In this document: piece by piece, positions 36,558-42,119 of the stretch
Layout of the letters: each line of letters opens with the position of its first letter
How positions within the stretch are numbered: the first letter of the stretch is position 1
Assembly: GCA_012522575.1 (NCBI GenBank)
Contig: JAAYKE010000125.1
Coordinates: forward strand, 1 to 42,119
Source: Armatimonadota bacterium
Lineage (GTDB): Bacteria; Armatimonadota; UBA5829
Length of the DNA stretch: 42,119 bases
Reading direction: 5' to 3'
Position numbers and translations under genes: made by a program
Notes under the pieces: model-generated
Told to the model about the DNA's origin: nothing
What the model saw: the letters and a program-made list of their open reading frames with translations, nothing else
Database searches by the model: none

Positions 36558-37879
36558 TGGGTCACCTCCAGACTCTCCGATGGTCCCTTCAGGTAGATTC
36601 TCCTGAGTACACCTACCCACGCCGCAAACAACAATGAATATATCATCACGAACAAAATGCCGGAAGTCAGCACATAAGAGGCGGGAACCGAGGTCGATAC
36701 CGCATTGGAGGTGCGCATCACGTTATAGACAACCCACGGCTGCCTGCCCATCTCCGCTGTCACCCATCCAAGCTCGTTGGCTACAAACGGCAGAGGCACA
36801 GCCAGCACAGCCACGCGCAAGAACAACTTCTGCGTGTGCAGCGTTTTGCGCCAAAGCAGCAGCAGTCCAAGCGCGGTAAGGCCGATCATCGCCAGACCCG
36901 AAGCAACCATCGTTCTGAATGTCACAAACGTCACCAGCACCGGCGGATGATCTCGTTTTGGGAAATCATTCAGCCCTTTAACTTCCGCATTAAAGTCTCC
37001 GAATGAAAGAAAACTCAGCAGCTTTGGTATTTTCAGCCACGAAATCGTTTCATCCGAACCGGGTCTGGGTATTCCAACGACTACCATCGGAGCGCCTCGG
37101 GTGGTCTCATACAGGCCTTCCATAGCCGCCAGTTTGGCCGGTTGCGTGGCGGCCACTTGAAAACCCGACGTGTGTCGGGTGGCCAGTTGTCCTATGGAAA
37201 ATATGAATCCTGCAATAACGGCTGCGTTAAGAGACTTTCGGGCAAACTCTATGTGTTTATTGCGCAGCAGATATGCGGAGTTGAGCCCCATCACAAAAAA
37301 CGCGGCAGTAGCAAACGCCGCGCAGGTGGTGTGCAGAAACCTCGGCCACGTCGAAGCGTTGAATACAGCCGCCGTAAAATCGGTGAGCCTTGCGCGCCCG
37401 TCGATTATCTCGAAGCCCGCGGGAGTCTGCTGCCAGGAGTTGGCTACCAATATCCAGAAAGCGGACAAAGTGGACCCAAGCGCGACCATAAGCGCCGCAA
37501 ACCATATCGCCCTTATCGACACCCTATCCCACGCAAAGACCAGAATAGCCAGAAAAGTGGATTCCAAAAAGAACGCTACCACGGCTTCGATAGCCAGAGG
37601 TGCGCCGAATATATCGCCGACGAACCTCGAATAATCAGCCCAGTTTGTGCCGATCTGGAACTCCATTGCGATTCCGGTAGCCGCTCCCACAGCGAAGGTC
37701 GCTGCCAGTATCCGCACCCAAAACCGCGCCATTTCACGATGCAATTCGCTGCCGGTGGCCTTATATCTGCAAATAATTCCAAATATAAACCAGGCCAGTC
37801 CAATAGTCAGCGGCGGGAAAATATAGTGAAAGCCTATGGTGAAAGCAAATTGAATGCGGGACAACAGAAGTGTGTCTAT
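36554..37879 (-). CDS. cydA: Cytochrome bd ubiquinol oxidase subunit I, probable AUA start
   Basis: A 441-residue subunit that carries hemes b558, b595 and d and oxidises quinol at high oxygen affinity. Axial His and helix motifs are seen in LSRIQFAFTIGFHYIFPPLTIGLA, GIAMEFQIGTNW, NSWQQTPAGFEI and WVTAEMGRQPWVVYNVMRT. The Q-loop is of short type. Protein similarity continues upstream of the TTG at 37864 as IDTLLLSRIQ, ending at ATA (37879-37877), which has AGGTG seven nucleotides before it; an in-frame TGA lies just beyond. The start is therefore ATA, or an ATG altered by one base. It forms an operon with cydB. Confidence 0.93.
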   Translation of the reverse strand: MDTLLLSRIQFAFTIGFHYIFPPLTIGLAWFIFGIICRYKATGSELHREMARFWVRILAATFAVGAATGIAMEFQIGTNWADYSRFVGDIFGAPLAIEAVVAFFLESTFLAILVFAWDRVSIRAIWFAALMVALGSTLSAFWILVANSWQQTPAGFEIIDGRARLTDFTAAVFNASTWPRFLHTTCAAFATAAFFVMGLNSAYLLRNKHIEFARKSLNAAVIAGFIFSIGQLATRHTSGFQVAATQPAKLAAMEGLYETTRGAPMVVVGIPRPGSDETISWLKIPKLLSFLSFGDFNAEVKGLNDFPKRDHPPVLVTFVTFRTMVASGLAMIGLTALGLLLLWRKTLHTQKLFLRVAVLAVPLPFVANELGWVTAEMGRQPWVVYNVMRTSNAVSTSVPASYVLTSGILFVMIYSLLFAAWVGVLRRIYLKGPSESLEVTQ

Positions 37880-38196
37880 GGCAGATCACCTCTCCTCATA
37901 TTAGGTGGATATATTATAACCTCAGCGGTGAAAAAGCAAAACCGCGTCGAGCCGAAAAGACGAAAATAGCCTTCGGCAATAAGCGCGCAGGCCGGATAAC
38001 GCAGAGGAATCCTGTTCTTACCTGTGCAATGTTCTGAAATGTGTGAAGAAACCAATTCCGTATATCGAAATGTGTCCCCTTTTCGGGAACCTGGCGGCCT
38101 TAGATTTAGTCTATAAAGCGTTGGATATGAACTGCCGGATAATTGAGCAGCGTATCGTTGTAAGACCTGTCGCAAGGGCTTTGCGGGAAAGGACGG
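37880..38196. other. Divergent intergenic region between cydA and the unknown membrane-anchored gene
   Basis: It holds the cydA ribosome site (complement of 37887-37897) and presumably two divergent promoters. No clear Rex, FNR or ArcA palindrome, riboswitch or repeat element was recognised. Frames crossing it in other registers look like shadows. Confidence 0.45.
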
Positions 38197-39084
38197 ATGA
38201 TTATGAAATCCAGAATCGGCTTGTCAAAAAGAGGAGCGGCTTTTTGGGTCAAATGGGTCGTGTTGCCTGTTCTGTGTCTGGGCATTATTTGTGCTGTCAT
38301 TTTCGTTTGGAGCACGGCGCCTGGTCGCAAGGACGTCGCCGATCCTGCTCTGCTGCGTTTCACAACAGCGGACTTTGACGCTACTGTTATTATCCGAGAG
38401 ACGATCACCGACGACTTCAAGAGATGGGGGAAAGAAAACAAATTTCCGATCTCCGACCATACTAATTATCAGAAGACGCGTTTTGCTCGTCTTGGAGACC
38501 GCTGCTACGCAGAGGAAAGCACATTTGACAAAAACGACAAACTTATCGGTTCCTTTCGAGCGGTGACACAATTCCACACTGACAAGACTACCGGGGTCAA
38601 ATCCGGCACTCTAACCCAGTATCAGTATTCGCCTAACAACAAGAGATCTGATTTTGGCCTCATCGAAGCTATAACGCCGGATTTCATACCTATGTTCGAG
38701 ATGTCCAAGCAGGCAGTATATAGGCATGTTCTCTACGATGGTGTGGAAGGCGTGGTTAATGTCGACCCAAAGACGAACGACATTCTTGATATATCCAGAG
38801 ATAATCGTGGGCACGTACTGAAGGCAATTTACAGCGACTATCAGACCATCGATGGTCGGCGTATCGCTAAACACCTGGCCTTTCAGATGGGAACCCCCGA
38901 CTCCGGCAAGCTGGCAAAGACTGTATATACTGAATTGATTGACTTCAAAAGCAAGCCGGACCCATCGATATTTCTGAACATAATTCCGCCCGGCGCGGAG
39001 GTTCGCGATTCGATCAAAAAGATTGAATACATACAGCCCAAACCCGGTGATAAAATCGTTCCTTTGGAGAATTGCTGCTTCTGA
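38197..39084 (+). CDS. Membrane-anchored protein of unknown function
   Basis: A 295-residue protein I do not recognise. It has a positively charged start, one transmembrane segment (about residues 20-40; WVVLPVLCLGIICAVIFVW) and a large exported domain. Segments such as FHTDKTTGVKSGTLTQYQYSPNNK, LYDGVEGVVNVDPKTNDILDISRDN and YSDYQTIDGRRIAKHLAFQMG resemble the beta-rich outer-membrane-lipoprotein-sorting (LolA/LolB-like) proteins in texture, but not strongly enough to assign. Two in-frame ATG codons (38197 and 38203) follow AAGGA. It is monocistronic, with a terminator directly after. Confidence 0.7.
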   Translation: MIMKSRIGLSKRGAAFWVKWVVLPVLCLGIICAVIFVWSTAPGRKDVADPALLRFTTADFDATVIIRETITDDFKRWGKENKFPISDHTNYQKTRFARLGDRCYAEESTFDKNDKLIGSFRAVTQFHTDKTTGVKSGTLTQYQYSPNNKRSDFGLIEAITPDFIPMFEMSKQAVYRHVLYDGVEGVVNVDPKTNDILDISRDNRGHVLKAIYSDYQTIDGRRIAKHLAFQMGTPDSGKLAKTVYTELIDFKSKPDPSIFLNIIPPGAEVRDSIKKIEYIQPKPGDKIVPLENCCF

Positions 39085-39107
39085 GAAGCATGTAATCTTA
39101 CGCCTAT

Positions 39108-39145
39108 GCCCGATGAAGACAACGATCTCATCGGGCTGTTTGTTT
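39108..39145 (+). terminator. Rho-independent terminator after the unknown gene
   Basis: A 9-bp perfect stem (GCCCGATGA at 39108-39116 with TCATCGGGC at 39128-39136) with an 11-nt loop and a TGTTTGTTT tail. Confidence 0.87.
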
Positions 39146-39239
39146 GTAAAAGCAGGAAGGTTAAATCACCTCGAAGTCTAAGAATTATAAGTCTGAAGGG
39201 CGTTCATTAACAGATTTTTACTCTGCGGCGGAGGTTAAT

Positions 39240-40406
39240 ATGATGAGAAAACAGGTCAACGTGGGGATCGTCGGTTACGGATTTATGGGCAAGGCGCACA
39301 GTGTGGGCTATCGGGACTGCGCGTTTGCGTTTCCTGATGTCAAGGCCGAACCGGTGATGAAGGAGATATGCGGGCTGGTCAAAGAAGAGGCGGAGCAATA
39401 TGCCAGTCAGTTCGGCTGGCAGCGTGCCGGGCAGGGCTATGAAGGCGTTGTGAATGCTGACGACATAGACCTCGTCGATGTCTCCGTTGGCAACGACCTG
39501 CACAGAGAAATCGCCGTAACCGCGGCCAAAAACGGCAAGCATATTCTATGTGAAAAGCCTATGGCGATGACCGTTGCCGAATGCAAGGAGATGATCGAGG
39601 CGGTCGAAAAGGCCGGAGTTATCGCGATGATCAACTTCAACTACCGCCGCATCCCCGCAATTGAGCTTGCCAAAATTATGGTCGACAAGGGGATGATAGG
39701 CACGCCGTATCATTTCCGGTCGGTCTATTTGCAGGACTGGATCGTCGATCCTGAGTTCCCGCTGGTGCGGCGCCGGCAGAAAGACATGGCGCGCACCGGC
39801 GCACATGGCGACCTCACCGCGCATAGTATCGACATGGCTCGCTATTTGTGCGGAGAGTTCGAGTCAATAAACGGTATGATGAAAACGTTCATCGAAAGAC
39901 GCCCTCTGCCGCAGGGGAGCGGCTCCGGTCTGTCCAAGGCCGATGGAGCAACCCAGTATGGCGATGTGACAGTCGACGACGCTACTGTATTTATGGCCAA
40001 ATTTAAAAACGGCGCAATAGGCACATTCGAAGCAACCCGATTTGCCTCAGGTCATGGCAACGGCCTGCAATTCGAGCTTAACGGCAGCGAGGGCTGCATC
40101 AGATTTAACCTCGAGCGGCTCAATGAGATCGAATACTACAATTTCAGGGACGAGGAAGGCTTCAAAGGGTGGAAGACGATTCTGGCGACCAACCCTGTCC
40201 ATCCATTCCTCAAAGGCTGGTGGCCGGAGGGTCACATTATCGGCTGGCAGCAGACCTTTGTTCATCAGGTTTATCTGCTAATGAACGGAATAGCCACCGG
40301 CGATAATCCTGCTCCTGATTTCTACGATGGCATGAAGTGTCAGGCGGTTCTGGAGGCGGTAGAACAATCCTCCGCCACCGGCCAATGGGTAGATATCTGC
40401 GTCTAA
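39240..40406 (+). CDS. Gfo/Idh/MocA-family NAD(P)-dependent oxidoreductase
   Basis: A 388-residue sugar-type oxidoreductase. The N-terminal Rossmann fold has VGIVGYGFMGKAHS, then DLVDVSVGNDLHREIAVTAAKNGKHILCEKPMAMT with the conserved EKP lysine. The C-terminal alpha/beta domain has GAHGDLTAHSIDMARYLCGE, where the His-Asp pair matches the usual catalytic site, and ends with DFYDGMKCQAVLEAVEQSSATGQWVDI. The family oxidises or reduces sugars and inositols; the substrate here is unknown. GGAGG lies 5 nt before the first ATG. Neighbouring GH172 and hydrolase genes suggest carbohydrate catabolism. Confidence 0.92.
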   Translation: MMRKQVNVGIVGYGFMGKAHSVGYRDCAFAFPDVKAEPVMKEICGLVKEEAEQYASQFGWQRAGQGYEGVVNADDIDLVDVSVGNDLHREIAVTAAKNGKHILCEKPMAMTVAECKEMIEAVEKAGVIAMINFNYRRIPAIELAKIMVDKGMIGTPYHFRSVYLQDWIVDPEFPLVRRRQKDMARTGAHGDLTAHSIDMARYLCGEFESINGMMKTFIERRPLPQGSGSGLSKADGATQYGDVTVDDATVFMAKFKNGAIGTFEATRFASGHGNGLQFELNGSEGCIRFNLERLNEIEYYNFRDEEGFKGWKTILATNPVHPFLKGWWPEGHIIGWQQTFVHQVYLLMNGIATGDNPAPDFYDGMKCQAVLEAVEQSSATGQWVDICV

Positions 40407-40425
40407 GAAGCAGTAGAAATGAGAT

Positions 40426-40452
40426 AGGCGGCGATTTTCCGAATCGCCGCCT
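40426..40452 (+). terminator. Hairpin after the Gfo/Idh/MocA gene
   Basis: An 11-bp perfect stem (AGGCGGCGATT at 40426-40436 with AATCGCCGCCT at 40442-40452) and a 5-nt loop. The T run is minimal (TTA), so termination may be partial. Confidence 0.65.
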
Positions 40453-40456
40453 TACC

Positions 40457-40530
40457 AACCTCTAACCTCTAACTTCTAACCTCCAGACCGCCACCTCACC
40501 AACCTCTAACCTCTAACATCCAACCTCCAA
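40457..40530. repeat. TAACCTC heptamer run, largest copy
   Basis: Two blocks of degenerate TAACCTC heptamers (the complement of GAGGTTA), separated by CAGACCGCCACCTCACC. It follows the terminator hairpin and leads into the CGTCATTTCGAGCGAAGCGA core of the dispersed repeat family at 40534. Confidence 0.78.
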
Positions 40531-40553
40531 TTCCGTCATTTCGAGCGAAGCGA

Positions 40554-40818
40554 GAAATCTGCTTTTTTCGATGTCCGATATCCGAGGTTCGATGTCCGGT
40601 CAAGCCTTCTCAGGCTACCCCTATTACGATACCATATAGTTATTTCTGGCTTTCGCTTCTTTCGCGCTTTCGCGTTTTCCCAAAAATACAAGAAATCTGC
40701 TTTTTTCGATGTCCGATATCCGAGGTTCGATGTCCGGTCAAGCCTTCTTACGCTACCCCTGTTACGATACCATATAGTTATTTCCGGCTTTCGCTTCTTT
40801 CGCGCTTTCGCGTTTTCC
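40554..40818 (+). repeat. Tandem duplication of a 127-bp unit
   Basis: Unit 1 (40554-40680) and unit 2 (40692-40818) are almost identical and lie 138 bp apart, with an 11-bp spacer. Each runs from GAAATCTGCTTTTTTCGATG through a GATATCCGAGGTTCGATGTC stretch to TTCGCTTCTTTCGCGC and a CGTTTTCC end. The unit shares its first 20 bp with the MITE-like elements but has a different interior. There is no open frame of note. Confidence 0.88.
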
Positions 40819-40887
40819 TTTCCCTTCTTGAATTACCCTGCCGTTGAATGGTAGACTCTAGCAGTTGAGCATTTGGAGGATAATCGA

Positions 40888-42119
40888 ATGAAATTGAACT
40901 GTATTGCGGTCATATTATTCGTCACTATAATTGCACTGCCGTGCTCCGCGGAGACTCTCACCTATGTCGATCTGGTCAACAGACTTACCGATTTGGAGGC
41001 TCTTGCCGTGCTGCCTGCGCAGGGAGAAACCGGCGCACAGTGGTCGAGTTATGACAGGGCAAGCAAATATGACGAACAGACCGGCAAATACCTCGGCTGG
41101 GACGCCAACTGGGACGGTTTTGGGATTATTCGCAGGGAAGGCGAATCGCAGGTATTTGCGGAGATGGAAGGACCTGGTTGCATCTGGAGGATATGGACGG
41201 CAAAGGCGCAGCAGGGGCATGTCAAAATCTATCTCGATGACGCCGCCGAACCCGCCGTCGATCTCCCGTTTGATGGTTATTTTAATATGCAAAATGCGCC
41301 GTTCGACTATCCGGGACTGGTGCATACCACCGCACAGGGACGCAACTGTTATGTCCCGATCCCATACCAAAAGTCCTGCAAAATCGTCGGAGAAAAGGAC
41401 TGGGGACTGTATTATGAGTTTAACTACACCACATTTCCCAAGGGCACAGTAGTTCCGACCTTCAAACGCGATCTGCAACCCCAAGAGACTGCGGCTCTGC
41501 AGAAGGCAAGCACTTTTTTGACCAGAAAACTGGGCACTGACCCTGCGCCGCGCGCAAATCAGAGCGTTATCGCTCCATTGATAGAAGCCGCGCCCGGTCA
41601 AACGACCACAATTGCGCGCATCAAAGGTCCGAACGCCATAACAAGCCTTCGCGCGATGATCAATTCAAAGAAATATTCCGAACGGCAACTCAGAAGCGTT
41701 ATTCTAAAAATATACTGGGATGGCGAAAAACAACCCAGCGTGTGGACGCCGATAGGGGACTTTTTCGGCACCGCGCCGGGACTCAACGAATATAAATCCC
41801 TGCCGATGGGCGTCACATCCAAAGACGCCTACTCATATTGGTATATGCCATTCGGCAAGGAAGCGATCGTCGAGATCACCAACGAGGGTCACGAACAATT
41901 CCGTTCGCAGATGTTGATAACATATTCTCCGCTCTCCAAACCGCTTGACCAACTCGGTCGATTCCACGCCAAATGGCACCGGGATGCGTTCCTGCCCAAA
42001 GAAGAGGAGCGATGGATCGACTGGACCGTGCTCAAAACACAGGGACGAGGGCGGTTTTGCGGGATGGCGCTGGAGGTCTGGAATCCCAGAGGCGGATGGT
42101 GGGGAGAAGGCGACGAGAA
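40888..42119 (+). CDS. DUF2961/GH172-family protein, 5' part (runs off window)
   Basis: 410 codons are visible with no stop before the window ends. A signal peptide (MKLNCIAVILFVTIIALPCSA) indicates export. The body matches DUF2961: WDANWDGFGIIRREGESQVFAEMEGPGCIWRIW, PFDGYFN, YVPIPYQKSCKI and the late WWGEGDE acidic motif. In characterised GH172 enzymes this fold is a jelly-roll alpha-fructofuranosidase or difructose-anhydride hydrolase, with acidic catalytic residues. GGAGGA lies 7 nt before the ATG. It may work with the upstream oxidoreductase in sugar use, which is inference. Confidence 0.87.
   Translation, partial: MKLNCIAVILFVTIIALPCSAETLTYVDLVNRLTDLEALAVLPAQGETGAQWSSYDRASKYDEQTGKYLGWDANWDGFGIIRREGESQVFAEMEGPGCIWRIWTAKAQQGHVKIYLDDAAEPAVDLPFDGYFNMQNAPFDYPGLVHTTAQGRNCYVPIPYQKSCKIVGEKDWGLYYEFNYTTFPKGTVVPTFKRDLQPQETAALQKASTFLTRKLGTDPAPRANQSVIAPLIEAAPGQTTTIARIKGPNAITSLRAMINSKKYSERQLRSVILKIYWDGEKQPSVWTPIGDFFGTAPGLNEYKSLPMGVTSKDAYSYWYMPFGKEAIVEITNEGHEQFRSQMLITYSPLSKPLDQLGRFHAKWHRDAFLPKEEERWIDWTVLKTQGRGRFCGMALEVWNPRGGWWGEGDE

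Noticed and set aside
40554-40818. CRISPR array
   Set aside because: There are only two units, they are far too long for CRISPR repeats, the 11-bp spacer is too short, and no cas gene is present.

Overview
The window reads as a chromosomal segment of a free-living, respiring bacterium with moderately high GC. Dense same-strand operons alternate with short intergenic stretches that carry a dispersed repeat family. Secreted glycoside-hydrolase-like TIM barrels, a DUF2961/GH172 protein, a UroD-like protein, a Gfo/Idh/MocA oxidoreductase, a YacL-IspDF pair and a complete F-type ATP synthase operon together suggest an Armatimonadota-like or neighbouring lineage. This placement is inferred from gene content and is not proven. 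No rRNA, tRNA, CRISPR array, phage or transposase was recognised.

Layout. 1-3271 (+): the 3' part of prfB, then a tight operon of a secreted 5'-nucleotidase C-domain protein, an M28-type peptidase and a PHP phosphatase. 3252-6547 (-): RidA, an inositol-monophosphatase-family protein, a 5'-truncated Ig-like surface protein and a Spy/CpxP-like protein, the last two each followed by a clear terminator. 6761-10240 (+): a dihydroorotate-dehydrogenase-like protein, an NlpC/P60 peptidase and a secreted TIM-barrel hydrolase. 10625-13666 (+): a cyclic-di-AMP (ydaO/yuaA) riboswitch, an opine-dehydrogenase-family enzyme and a cobalamin-binding mutase-like protein; this is the most novel part of the window. 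13663-18881 (-): UroD-like protein, orphan DNA methyltransferase, IspDF and YacL-type PIN/TRAM protein. 19000-21448 (-): nuoABCD only. 21501-22937 (-): periplasmic transglutaminase-like protein. 23038-30150 (-): atpZ-I-B-E-F-H-A-G-D-C, with atpD broken by two in-frame TAG codons. 30583-35528 (+): a large secreted GH10-like multidomain protein, ruvC and a glycerophosphodiester phosphodiesterase. 35556-37879 (-): cydAB. 38197-42119 (+): a membrane-anchored unknown, a Gfo/Idh/MocA oxidoreductase and the start of a GH172 protein.

How the genes fit together. Complex I genes, cytochrome bd oxidase and the F1Fo ATPase indicate respiratory energy metabolism, with bd oxidase as a probable low-oxygen branch. 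IspDF serves isoprenoid (MEP pathway) synthesis. The secreted hydrolases and the oxidoreductase fit polysaccharide or oligosaccharide use. The c-di-AMP riboswitch ties the opine dehydrogenase and the cobalamin protein to osmotic or potassium signalling, by inference from the known biology of this riboswitch class. At least four related copies of a MITE-like repeat with GTAAC ends, plus degenerate GAGGTTA heptamer runs, occupy most of the longer intergenic gaps.
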